From: Clostridia bacterium
GTDB lineage: Bacteria; Bacillota; Clostridia; Christensenellales; Borkfalkiaceae
Assembly: GCA_017398825.1 (NCBI GenBank)
Contig: JAFQEV010000007.1
Span: 1-42,231, forward strand
Direction: 5' to 3'
Length of the DNA: 42,231 bases
The notes below the pieces were generated by a model. That model did not search any database, was not told where the DNA came from, and worked only from the letters and a program-made list of their open reading frames with translations. Position 1 is the stretch's first letter, and each line of letters opens with the position of its first letter. Of the stretch, positions 30,842 through 37,401 are shown in pieces. A program made the position numbers and the translations under genes.

Positions 30842-31471
30842 ATGAATAAGCAAAAGGCAAAGATAATAGTTGATAAACTCTCAATCGAATATCCCTCCGC
30901 TCGCCCCGAACTCAACTTTAATAGTGAGTACGAGCTCCTCGTTGCAGTAATACTTTCCGCTCAATGCACGGATAAACGGGTAAACGAGGTTACCAAGGTT
31001 TTGTTCGAGAGGTATAATACTCCCGAGAGTATGGTTACGCTCGATAAGAGCGAACTTGCAAAAATAATACTGCCTTGCGGTCTTAACAACTCAAAGGCGG
31101 AGCATATTCTAAGTGCCAGCCGTACGATAATATCTAATTTTGGCGGAAAAGTTCCTAATACCTACGAGGGCTTGCTCTCTTTGTCGGGCGTTGGGCGAAA
31201 GACTGCTAACGTAGTGTATTCCGTAGCTTTCGGCGGTGATGCAATCGCCGTGGATACGCACGTTTTCAGGGTTTCTAACCGCATAGGTTTAGCTAATGCT
31301 AAAACTCCGCTCGAAACAGAAAAACAACTTATGAAATACATTGAAAAGAGCAAGTGGTCTAAAGCTCACCACTATCTCATCTTTCACGGCAGGCGAGTTT
31401 GCACGGCGCGTAGCCCCAAATGCGAACTTTGCGTGATAAGGAATGAATGCCAAACGGGCAAGTCAAAATAA
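30842..31471 (+). CDS. nth: Endonuclease III
   Basis: The 209-residue DNA glycosylase/AP lyase removes oxidised pyrimidines. A helix-hairpin-helix LLSLSGVGRKTANVV (about 106-120) holds the catalytic Lys. AVDTHVFRV (about 136-144) holds the catalytic Asp. The C-terminal CTARSPKCELCVIRNEC gives the C-x6-C-x2-C-x5-C [4Fe-4S] cluster. Length is standard. The start codon directly follows the T-run of the upstream terminator. obgE follows after 14 nt with its own SD, so they may be co-transcribed. Confidence 0.97.
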   Translation: MNKQKAKIIVDKLSIEYPSARPELNFNSEYELLVAVILSAQCTDKRVNEVTKVLFERYNTPESMVTLDKSELAKIILPCGLNNSKAEHILSASRTIISNFGGKVPNTYEGLLSLSGVGRKTANVVYSVAFGGDAIAVDTHVFRVSNRIGLANAKTPLETEKQLMKYIEKSKWSKAHHYLIFHGRRVCTARSPKCELCVIRNECQTGKSK

Positions 31472-31485
31472 TCTAAAGGTGCAAA

Positions 31486-32760
31486 ATGATACTCGAAAAT
31501 TTTTTAGATAAAGAAAGTCTACTCATAAAATCGGGTGACGGGGGTGACGGTATTACCTCGTTCATTCGCTATAAAGGCGTTTCCGCAGGCGGTCCCGACG
31601 GGGGTGACGGCGGTAACGGCGGTAGCGTTTATTTTGTGGGGGACAGGCATAAAACAAGCCTTATTGATTTCCGCTACAAGCACAAATTCGTTGCTGAAAA
31701 CGGTGGCAAGGGCGATACCAAGAATTGCCACGGCAAAAACGGGGAGGATTTGTATATTCCCGTACCGTTAGGAACTGTTATTACCGATGCTGAAACGGGC
31801 GCGTTTATCTGCGATATTTTCTACGATGGGCAAAAGAGGCTCATTATGCGTGGCGGTAAAGGCGGAAAAGGCAACGCCCGCTTTACAACTTCGAGGAGGC
31901 ATTGCCCCCACTTTGCTCAAAAGGGCGAAAAAATGGAAGTAAAGAGGGTTAGGCTTGAACTTAAGGTTATAGCAGACGTTGGGCTTATAGGCTTTCCCAA
32001 CGTTGGCAAATCAACCCTCCTTTCTAAAATTTCAGGCGCAAAACCTAAGATTGCCAACTACCACTTTACAACCCTATCTCCAAACTTAGGCGTTGTTAAT
32101 TATTACGACGATAGCTTTGTTGCAGCTGATATTCCCGGGCTTATCGAAGGGGCGGCGGACGGGCTTGGGCTTGGCCACGATTTCCTTCGCCATATTGAAA
32201 GAACGAGATTGCTTTGCCACGTAGTTGATATATCCGGCGTCGAGGGAAGAGACCCGATAGAAGATTACAAAGCTATCAACAAAGAACTTAAAAATTACAG
32301 CCAAAAATTATATAAGCTCGATCAAATCATAGTTTTGAACAAATGCGATATATTCGGCGCTGAAGAAAACGTTAAATTATTCAAGCAAAAGGTCAAAGGC
32401 AAAAAGATTTTAACCGTTTCCGCTCTCACGGGCGATGGAAAGGAAGAACTTATCAAAGTTCTTGCCGAAAAGCTTAAAGATATCCCAGCATACGAGCCTC
32501 AGCAAGATAGTGGCTTTTCCTACGATAAAGAGGAAAGCGATGCGTATGAAATCTTCCGCGATGACGATGGTGCTTTCGTCGTTTACGGTGACCTCGTTAA
32601 AATGCTCACCCGCAACGTTGTAATAGACGATATGGACAGTATGGCATACATGCAAAAAGTCCTCCGCGACAAAGGCGTTATCAAAAAGCTCCGCGAGCAA
32701 GGCTGTAAGGACGGCGATACTGTAGTAATAGGGGATATTGAATTCGACTTCATCGATTAA
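31486..32760 (+). CDS. obgE: Obg GTPase (ribosome assembly)
   Basis: The 424-residue GTPase has a Gly-rich Obg fold (about 1-158; GGDGGNGGSVYF and GGKGGKGNARF). The G domain carries G1 GFPNVGKST (about 168-176), G3 DIPGLIEGA and G4 NKCD. A C-terminal OCT domain follows (about 350-424). It assists 50S subunit maturation and links growth to GTP level, and in Bacillus it is needed for sporulation. SD AAAGGTG lies 4 nt before ATG. Its stop codon lies inside the 5' arm of a foldback repeat (32756-32864). Confidence 0.98.
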   Translation: MILENFLDKESLLIKSGDGGDGITSFIRYKGVSAGGPDGGDGGNGGSVYFVGDRHKTSLIDFRYKHKFVAENGGKGDTKNCHGKNGEDLYIPVPLGTVITDAETGAFICDIFYDGQKRLIMRGGKGGKGNARFTTSRRHCPHFAQKGEKMEVKRVRLELKVIADVGLIGFPNVGKSTLLSKISGAKPKIANYHFTTLSPNLGVVNYYDDSFVAADIPGLIEGAADGLGLGHDFLRHIERTRLLCHVVDISGVEGRDPIEDYKAINKELKNYSQKLYKLDQIIVLNKCDIFGAEENVKLFKQKVKGKKILTVSALTGDGKEELIKVLAEKLKDIPAYEPQQDSGFSYDKEESDAYEIFRDDDGAFVVYGDLVKMLTRNVVIDDMDSMAYMQKVLRDKGVIKKLREQGCKDGDTVVIGDIEFDFID

Positions 32761-32864
32761 GACGCCATAAACTTCGCAAATCGGCTATTTGGTCAAAGAT
32801 TCCGTACAAAGAGTACGCGTACTTTGCCCAGAATAACCGCCTTGCTTGTTTCTAACGTCTTAAT
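32756..32864. repeat. Foldback repeat copy C, on the obgE stop codon
   Basis: Terminal stem ATTAAGACG (32756-32764) / CGTCTTAAT (32856-32864) is a perfect 9 bp and includes the obgE stop. Inside are AAAC/GTTT, GGCTATT/AATAACC, CAAAG/CTTTG and CGTAC-AAAGA-GTACG at the tip. The end CTAACGTCTTAA and the following TTCTATCAA recur downstream of rsfS (copies A and B). Confidence 0.8.
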
Positions 32865-32906
32865 AAGTTCTATCAATCTTTTTAAAATAAGGATAATATT
32901 CTGATC

Positions 32907-32968
32907 GCAAAACAAAGTTTTGCATTTAGCGTTGTATTAGCAACATTTACCGCAAACGTCAAGTTTGC
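32907..32968 (+). repeat. Hairpin string upstream of yhbY
   Basis: GCAAAAC-AAA-GTTTTGC, GTTG-TATTAG-CAAC and GCAAAC-GTCAA-GTTTGC follow one another with ATTTAGC or ATTTACC spacers. They lie just before the SD (AAGGAG, 32981-32986) of yhbY, in the 5' leader. No T-run follows, so they are not terminators. Confidence 0.65.
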
Positions 32969-32992
32969 AATATCAAAATCAAGGAGATTATT

Positions 32993-33286
32993 ATGTTTAC
33001 GTCAAAACAAAGAAGTGTTTTAAGAAGTATGGCTCAAACCATTGAGCCGATAGGTCAAATAGGAAAGGGTGGTATTTCTGAAAATATGGTAAAGAGCTTT
33101 TCAGATGCCCTCGAAAGTCGTGAACTTATAAAGCTCACCCTCTTAAACAATTCCGATGAAGAAATTAAATCGGTTTCCGTAGAGCTTGCCGAAAAACTCG
33201 GTGCGGAAGTCGTTTGCACCATCGGGCACAAAATAGTTTTATATCGCCGTTCTAATAAAAAAGGCATCGTGCACATCAAATACTAA
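32993..33286 (+). CDS. yhbY: YhbY/YqeI-type CRM-domain RNA-binding protein
   Basis: The 97-residue protein is a single CRS1-YhbY (CRM) domain. LRSMAQTIEPIGQIGKGGISENMVKSF includes the GxxG-like GKGG loop that contacts RNA. ELIKLTLLNNSDEE and GHKIVLYRRSNK are the remaining family blocks. It associates with pre-50S ribosomes. Position next to nadD-yqeK-rsfS is as in B. subtilis (yqeI), which supports the call. SD AAGGAG is 6 nt from the ATG. It ends at a strong terminator shared with the convergent gene. Confidence 0.96.
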   Translation: MFTSKQRSVLRSMAQTIEPIGQIGKGGISENMVKSFSDALESRELIKLTLLNNSDEEIKSVSVELAEKLGAEVVCTIGHKIVLYRRSNKKGIVHIKY

Positions 33287-33300
33287 TATATACAAATATA

Positions 33301-33329
33301 AAAGCGGAACTATAATAGTTCCGCTTTTT
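33301..33329. terminator. Bidirectional terminator between yhbY and 33310 gene
   Basis: AAAGCGGAACTA (33301-33312), loop TAA, TAGTTCCGCTTT (33316-33327) and a T-run. The minus-strand gene has its stop codon (33310-33312) in the stem. Confidence 0.93.
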
Positions 33330-34101
33330 CTTTTTTGGAAAACCCCTTAAAAAATCTCAAATAACAAGAAATAATCAAAAATGCAGTTCCGAGTATTAGA
33401 TAAAACCACTTGTAATAAGTTATCGTTGAAAATAGTAAAAAGATAGCGCCAAACGCAAAAAATCTCTTGCTGTTTTCCCTCTTAAACACCTGTTTTAAAG
33501 GGATTTTCACCTTTTTCTTTGTTTGGATTTCATAAACTTTTTCAGGTATTAGCCCGTGTTCTTTTAAACACAGGTAAAAATCTTTGCCATTAAACAATTT
33601 AACCTTTTCAAACGTTTTAAAAAACTCGTAAACAGAGCCGTCGTATTCGCTTGCGATAAAATGCGTCGCGTAGCCTTTAGGCGTTTTTTTATATGCCGAA
33701 AGAATTGTTTTAAGGTCGGTTTTTTCAGGAGTAAATGAGAAAAAAGTCAAGCTTTTATTTTCCTCTATGAGCACCCCTTTCCCCTTGATTACCGATTTTA
33801 AATCAAGTGCCGAGTAGTAGGCTTTTATTAGCCGTAAAATTTCCCCGTCTGAGCAAAAATATAAAAATCTTAAAAACCTATCGTACTCTTGTTTGTCCTT
33901 TAACAAAACGTCCCTATTAAGTCCTCGTTTTTCCATTATCAAACAAAACGCAAAAGTTATAACTGCTGAAATAATTACCGATAATATAACCGTAGGCGCT
34001 ATTTTTTTAATCCCACCTTTAATCAGTGCGTAGGCTAAAAAAAAGCTGAGTAAAAATACGAATATGCCGTCAAAAAAAGTAGATAATCTCAATTTTCTCA
34101 T
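33310..34101 (-). CDS. Membrane protein of unknown function, four predicted helices
   Basis: The 263-residue protein has two N-terminal membrane helices (about 9-29 and 36-56), a central hydrophilic domain of about 150 residues and two C-terminal helices (about 216-234 and 238-256). The central domain alternates strands and helices (GKGVLIEENKSLTFFSF, GYATHFIASEYD, FYLCLKEHGLIPE) in a way that could be a nuclease-like alpha/beta fold. No catalytic motif is clear, so no function is given. A basic KKKVKIPLKQVFKREN segment precedes the third helix. It is inserted between yhbY and nadD, which are usually adjacent. Confidence 0.82.
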   Translation of the reverse strand: MRKLRLSTFFDGIFVFLLSFFLAYALIKGGIKKIAPTVILSVIISAVITFAFCLIMEKRGLNRDVLLKDKQEYDRFLRFLYFCSDGEILRLIKAYYSALDLKSVIKGKGVLIEENKSLTFFSFTPEKTDLKTILSAYKKTPKGYATHFIASEYDGSVYEFFKTFEKVKLFNGKDFYLCLKEHGLIPEKVYEIQTKKKVKIPLKQVFKRENSKRFFAFGAIFLLFSTITYYKWFYLILGTAFLIISCYLRFFKGFSKKEKAELL

Positions 34102-34127
34102 AATTTTATTATTTACATTTTTTCTGC

Positions 34128-34156
34128 TTGTTAATCGTTTAAAACTGTGCTAAAAT
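34128..34156 (+). promoter_or_regulatory. Promoter of nadD-yqeK with predicted start at the ATG
   Basis: TTGTTA (34128-34133), 17 nt, TAAAAT (34151-34156) with TGC before the -10. The ATG at 34163 is 7 nt after the -10, where transcription normally begins, and there is no SD, so the mRNA is predicted to be leaderless. Confidence 0.68.
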
Positions 34157-34162
34157 AAAAAT

Positions 34163-35281
34163 ATGAAGGTAGCAATATTCGGCGGTTCGTTCAACCCCGT
34201 TCACAACGACCATATTAAAATTGCCAACAGGCTGGTGGAAGAACTTTCTCTTGACAAGCTTTTTATCGTTCCCACCTTCGTTGCTCCGCACAAGCAAGGA
34301 GAGGAGGTTATATCGGGTGAACACAGGTTACAAATGCTCAAAATCGCATTTGAGGGGTGTGATAAAATCGAGGTTTGTGACTACGAGCTTAAAAAAGGCG
34401 GTATCAGCTACTCATATCAAACGGTTGAACACTTTAAGCATACGTTAAGCCTTGAAAAACTCTACTTTATAGTGGGTAGCGATATGCTTGAAAATTTCCC
34501 CACGTGGAAATACCCCGAGCGCATATTAAAAAGCTCGTCACTCGTGCTTGTAGAGCGCAAAAACGGCGAAAGCTGTGATGAGCAAAGCATCTTAAAAATC
34601 AACTCGCTATTTAACGCGAGCGTTACTCGAGTAAAGGTGTTTGGCGAAACGGTATCGAGCACTAAAATAAGAGTTTATCAAGCGCTCGGTTTACCATTAT
34701 CAAATTTAGTTCCAAGCGCGGTTGAAAGTTATATTTTAAACAACTCTCTCTATAAGCAAAACGAGCTTTATTCATATGTTGAGCGCGCTTTGCCTCAAAA
34801 GAGAAGAGTTCACGTTGCAGGCGTTATACTTACGGCAACCTCCTTAGCAAAAAAGCTTGGGGCGGACGTAAAAAAGGCTGAAATCTCAGCGCTTTTACAC
34901 GATATTGCAAAATATGAAAACCCCGATAATTTCAGCGATTTTAAATTGCCAAGCGAAACGCCGGAGGATATAGTTCATCAATATCTCGGCGAGTATATTG
35001 CAAGGATAAAGCTCGGCGTTTTAGATGAAGATGTTTTAACGGCGATTAAGTATCACACCACGGGTAGACCTCAAATGTCGCTACTTGAAAAGATTATCTA
35101 CGTTGCAGATATTATCGAGCCGTCGAGAATGTTTTTAGGTGTAGAACAATTGCGAGAAGAAATAAAAAAAGACTTCTTTCAAGGCTTTAAAATTTGCCTT
35201 GAAGAAATCGTTGACTTTTTGTTAAAGAGCGGTAAAGAGGTTTATCCCTTAACGCTCGATGCATTAAATTATTATAAGTAA
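34163..35281 (+). CDS. nadD: NadD-YqeK fusion: nicotinate mononucleotide adenylyltransferase plus HD hydrolase
   Basis: The 372-residue protein joins two normally separate proteins. Residues 1-195 are NadD: GGSFNPVHNDH (7-17), FIVPTFVAPHKQ, YFIVGSDMLENFPTWK and SSTKIR. It makes NaAD from NaMN and ATP. Residues about 200-372 are a YqeK-type HD domain: RRVHVAGV, LLHDIAKYENP (the metal-binding HD), YHTTGRPQMSLLEKIIYVADIIEPSR. YqeK homologues hydrolyse diadenosine tetraphosphate. In B. subtilis nadD and yqeK are adjacent genes; here no stop or restart separates them. rsfS follows after 20 nt. No SD is visible; see promoter. Confidence 0.96.
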   Translation: MKVAIFGGSFNPVHNDHIKIANRLVEELSLDKLFIVPTFVAPHKQGEEVISGEHRLQMLKIAFEGCDKIEVCDYELKKGGISYSYQTVEHFKHTLSLEKLYFIVGSDMLENFPTWKYPERILKSSSLVLVERKNGESCDEQSILKINSLFNASVTRVKVFGETVSSTKIRVYQALGLPLSNLVPSAVESYILNNSLYKQNELYSYVERALPQKRRVHVAGVILTATSLAKKLGADVKKAEISALLHDIAKYENPDNFSDFKLPSETPEDIVHQYLGEYIARIKLGVLDEDVLTAIKYHTTGRPQMSLLEKIIYVADIIEPSRMFLGVEQLREEIKKDFFQGFKICLEEIVDFLLKSGKEVYPLTLDALNYYK

Positions 35282-35301
35282 TTATCAAGGAGATAAAAGG
35301 T

Positions 35302-35646
35302 ATGAAATCAGAAGTTTTAGCAGAAGTAATACTTTCGGCACTTAAAGAGAGAAAAGCGTTTGATATCGTTAAGATTAACGTTGAAGAAAAAACCACCATT
35401 GCCGATTATTTTATAGTAGCGTCGGCGCGCTCGTCAACTCAGGTAAAATCTTTGGCCGAGCACGTTGAAGAGGCTGTAGAGAAAAACGGTGGCAATCTTA
35501 TTCGCCGTGAAGGCGTGCAGGACGCGCGCTGGATAGTTTTAGACTTTGGCGACGTTATCGTTCACTTATTCAACGATGAAACGAGGCTTTTCTATCACCT
35601 TGAGAGGTTGTGGGGGGAGGGAGAGAGTATCCCCAACGAAATTTAA
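35302..35646 (+). CDS. rsfS: Ribosomal silencing factor RsfS
   Basis: The 114-residue protein is of the Iojap/RsfS family. It contains ADYFIVASARSSTQVKSLAEHV (about 32-53), GVQDARWIVLDFGDVIVHLFNDETRLFYHLERLW (about 71-104). It binds ribosomal protein L14 and blocks subunit joining under nutrient limitation. SD AAGGAG with a second AAAGG precedes the ATG. It ends the nadD-yqeK-rsfS unit. Its stop codon lies in the terminal stem of foldback repeat copy A. Confidence 0.97.
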   Translation: MKSEVLAEVILSALKERKAFDIVKINVEEKTTIADYFIVASARSSTQVKSLAEHVEEAVEKNGGNLIRREGVQDARWIVLDFGDVIVHLFNDETRLFYHLERLWGEGESIPNEI

Positions 35647-35766
35647 TCCGTTATGAACTTCGTTATACTTTGTTACTGCGACTTTTTAACATCTCGATGA
35701 CCACCGAGGTCTATCTCGCCGTTAAAAAATCTTGTGCCTTGTCTAACTTGTTCCTAACGTCTTAAA
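35642..35766. repeat. Foldback repeat copy A, on the rsfS stop codon
   Basis: Terminal stem TTTAA-TC-CGTTA (35642-35653) / TAACG-TC-TTAAA (35755-35766) contains the rsfS stop. Inside are GAAC/GTTC, TTTTTAAC/GTTAAAAA and the tip GACC-ACCGA-GGTC (35699-35711). 125 nt long. The 343-nt gap 35647-35989 is filled by this copy, copy B, a tail remnant and a further hairpin; no coding signal is seen in it. Confidence 0.8.
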
Positions 35767-35768
35767 GA

Positions 35769-35894
35769 TTTAATCCGTTATTTTGGGCATTATGCTACGT
35801 TTCTTCTCAGTCGATAGACTTCGTTGACCAGCAAGGTCTAACTCAGCCTATCGTCTTCGAGAGCCTTGCCTAATACCCAAACTAACGTCTTAAA
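35769..35894. repeat. Foldback repeat copy B, tandem to copy A
   Basis: Same terminal stem as copy A (35769-35780 with 35883-35894). Inside are TTGGGCATTA/TAATACCCAA, CGATAG/CTATCG and the tip GACC-AGCAA-GGTC (35826-35838). The inner arms differ from copy A but keep pairing. It is followed by TTCTATCAA, as is copy C. Confidence 0.8.
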
Positions 35895-35914
35895 TTATTC
35901 TATCAAGCTTAGAG

Positions 35915-35926
35915 TTAACGTCTTAG
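35915..35926. repeat. Tail remnant of a fourth foldback repeat
   Basis: TTAACGTCTTAG matches the conserved 3' end CTAACGTCTTAA of copies A-C in 10 of 12 positions and is followed by TTCTAACAA, close to the shared TTCTATCAA. No matching 5' arm is present. Confidence 0.5.
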
Positions 35927-35950
35927 TAATTCTAACAAACGAAGTTAACT

Positions 35951-35989
35951 ACTTAATAAGCAAAAAATGTAAATTTAGGCGTTATAAGT
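35951..35989. repeat. Hairpin with TGTAAATTTAGGC loop
   Basis: ACTTAATAA (35951-35959) pairs with TTATAAGT (35982-35989) with one bulge. The loop holds TGTAAATTTAGGC, the same loop sequence as the leader hairpin at 9114-9160 although the stems differ. It lies at the 3' end of the minus-strand 35990 gene. Confidence 0.4.
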
Positions 35990-36208
35990 CTATTTAACAA
36001 TATCCTCTTTTTCAATCACGCTCGCTTTGATGGGGATAACGTTTTGCTTTTCCCGTTGTTTTTTGGCGCGCGTAACGTAATAAATTTTAGGCGGTGAGTT
36101 TTCACCGCTTTTTTTATTGAGGTTTACTTTTTTGTTTAAAATTTTAACCGTAGCGCAAATGCAAACGGTGAGCGCGTATATGATAATTACTGCAATTAAA
36201 CCTTTCAT
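35990..36208 (-). CDS. Small single-helix membrane protein
   Basis: A 72-residue protein with one membrane helix (about 3-24, LIAVIIIYALTVCICATVKIL) and a basic C-terminal tail. The family is not recognised. There is no SD; TTAAAT ends 7 nt before the ATG, so if this is the -10 the mRNA would be leaderless. Because it is short and lacks an SD it could be a chance reading frame, but hydrophobic-then-basic organisation and position in a gap between genes argue for a real gene. Confidence 0.55.
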   Translation of the reverse strand: MKGLIAVIIIYALTVCICATVKILNKKVNLNKKSGENSPPKIYYVTRAKKQREKQNVIPIKASVIEKEDIVK

Positions 36209-36278
36209 AAAAGCAATTTAACACAAACTTTAGGTAAAATAGTGGAAATTTTTACCGTATTAGAGTATTTTTTGTAAA

Positions 36279-36316
36279 CCCTTAGTCGATAATCAAATTA
36301 CTATTAAAAATAAGGG
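36279..36316 (+). promoter_or_regulatory. Hairpin covering the SD of the 36325 gene
   Basis: CCCTTA (36279-36284) can pair with TAAGGG (36311-36316), which is part of the SD TAAGGGGG. A second inverted pair GGTAAAA/TTTTACC lies upstream (36233-36256). Without a T-run these may modulate translation. Confidence 0.35.
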
Positions 36317-36324
36317 GGACTTAT

Positions 36325-37218
36325 ATGGAAGAAAATTTAAAAAGCGAAAGCGAAGTTGAGGAACTTAAATTTGAAGAGCCGTCAAAGGCGTGTGAACAGC
36401 AATCGCTCGTCAAAGATTACTTTACCGTTGACGAGAGTGGAAAGATAAAAGAGCTTGCAAACCTGTTTGGGCAAAGTGAGGCGGAGCTTAAAAAGGAATT
36501 CGGTGTATTCAAGGCAAAAAAGGTGTACAAAAAGCTCAATTATTTTATTGATACGAGAATGAAACTCAACGGCGATATAATCGATATGCTAAACACCGCA
36601 ACGAAATACGGCTTTTACGGCGTTACGGTATATCCAACCGCATTGCCGTTAGCGGTGAGCTTGCTTAATGGCTGTGGAGTTAAGGTTAGAGCGCTCGTAG
36701 ATTATCCGAGTGGAGAAAGTTCGTACAAGGCGGTAAGATACGCGTTAAAGCAAGCTGTAAATCGCGGGGCGGACGAGGTTCTCGTTGCACTTTCCTGCTA
36801 TGAGATTAAAAACGGCGACGAAAAGGACGTATTTAAGAAGGTTAGAAAGCTCGTAAAAAGAGCGAAAACAAAGCCTGTTTCCGTCCTTTTAGACACGTCT
36901 GTTTTATCTCGAGCCGAGGTTGAAAGGGTGATGAATTTACTTTGGACGAGCGGTATTTATTCCGTTGTGCTTGCCCGCCAAAACGGCGAACTTGATAAAA
37001 ATTTGGCTATTGAGTGCGCTCAAAGTTACGGCGATAAGATAAACGTTGAATGTTTTGACGATATCACCTGCTCAGAGGTTGCCGTTTCCACCTTGCTTGG
37101 AGGCGTTAATATGCTTTGTAGCGAGTCCTGCCAAGATATTGTTCTTGATTTTTCAAAAAAAATCAACGCGTGCGAGGTAGAGGACTGTCAAGCGCTTGAC
37201 AAAACGAGTAAAGAATAA
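36325..37218 (+). CDS. DeoC-fold protein lacking the aldolase catalytic residues
   Basis: The 297-residue protein has an acidic N-terminus (1-30), a short helical segment (30-70) and a region (about 73-270) that lines up with deoxyribose-phosphate aldolase. Matching blocks are KYGFYGVTVYPTALPLAVSLL, GVKVRALVDYPSGE, KQAVNRGADEVLVALS and PVSVLLDTSVL. The expected active residues are missing: the Asp of EIDMVIN is Leu (EVLVALS), the Schiff-base Lys of FIKTSTG is Leu (VVLARQNG), and the late Lys/GGIRT motif is not kept. It is thus likely a non-enzymatic or repurposed TIM barrel. SD GGGGG precedes the ATG. An FMN riboswitch begins just after its stop. Confidence 0.75.
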   Translation: MEENLKSESEVEELKFEEPSKACEQQSLVKDYFTVDESGKIKELANLFGQSEAELKKEFGVFKAKKVYKKLNYFIDTRMKLNGDIIDMLNTATKYGFYGVTVYPTALPLAVSLLNGCGVKVRALVDYPSGESSYKAVRYALKQAVNRGADEVLVALSCYEIKNGDEKDVFKKVRKLVKRAKTKPVSVLLDTSVLSRAEVERVMNLLWTSGIYSVVLARQNGELDKNLAIECAQSYGDKINVECFDDITCSEVAVSTLLGGVNMLCSESCQDIVLDFSKKINACEVEDCQALDKTSKE

Positions 37219-37225
37219 TACAATA

Positions 37226-37363
37226 AAAGCGTTCTTTGAGGCGGAGTGAAAGTCTCCACCGGCAGTAAAGTCTGCAAAAGCGCTTAAATATTTATAGGCG
37301 CTCCGACGCGGTGTAATTCCGTGACCGACGGTTATAGTCCGGATGATAAAAGGAGAGAGCTTT
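37226..37363 (+). promoter_or_regulatory. FMN riboswitch (RFN element)
   Basis: The conserved RFN blocks are in order: TTTGAGGCGGAGTGAAA, CCACCGGCAGTAAAG, GACGCGGTGTAATTCCGTG, ACCGACGGTTATAGTCCGG and ATGATAAAAGGAGAG. P1 is formed by AAAGCG..TCTTT and AAAGGAGAGAGCTTT. It senses flavin mononucleotide and turns off the downstream riboflavin importer gene when flavin is plentiful. Confidence 0.95.
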
Positions 37364-37390
37364 AAGGGTTGTTTCATCCCTTTTATTTTT
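37364..37390 (+). terminator. Expression platform terminator of the FMN riboswitch
   Basis: AAGGG (37364-37368) and CCCTT (37378-37382) form a short stem followed by TTATTTTTG. It overlaps the 3' side of P1, so ligand binding and termination can be coupled. The stem is short, so the alternative is translational control. Confidence 0.6.
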
Positions 37391-37401
37391 GCTCGAATAT
37401 T

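Noticed and set aside
37369..37401. TTG start extending ribU by 11 residues
   Set aside because: It overlaps the riboswitch terminator and adds residues not typical of RibU.
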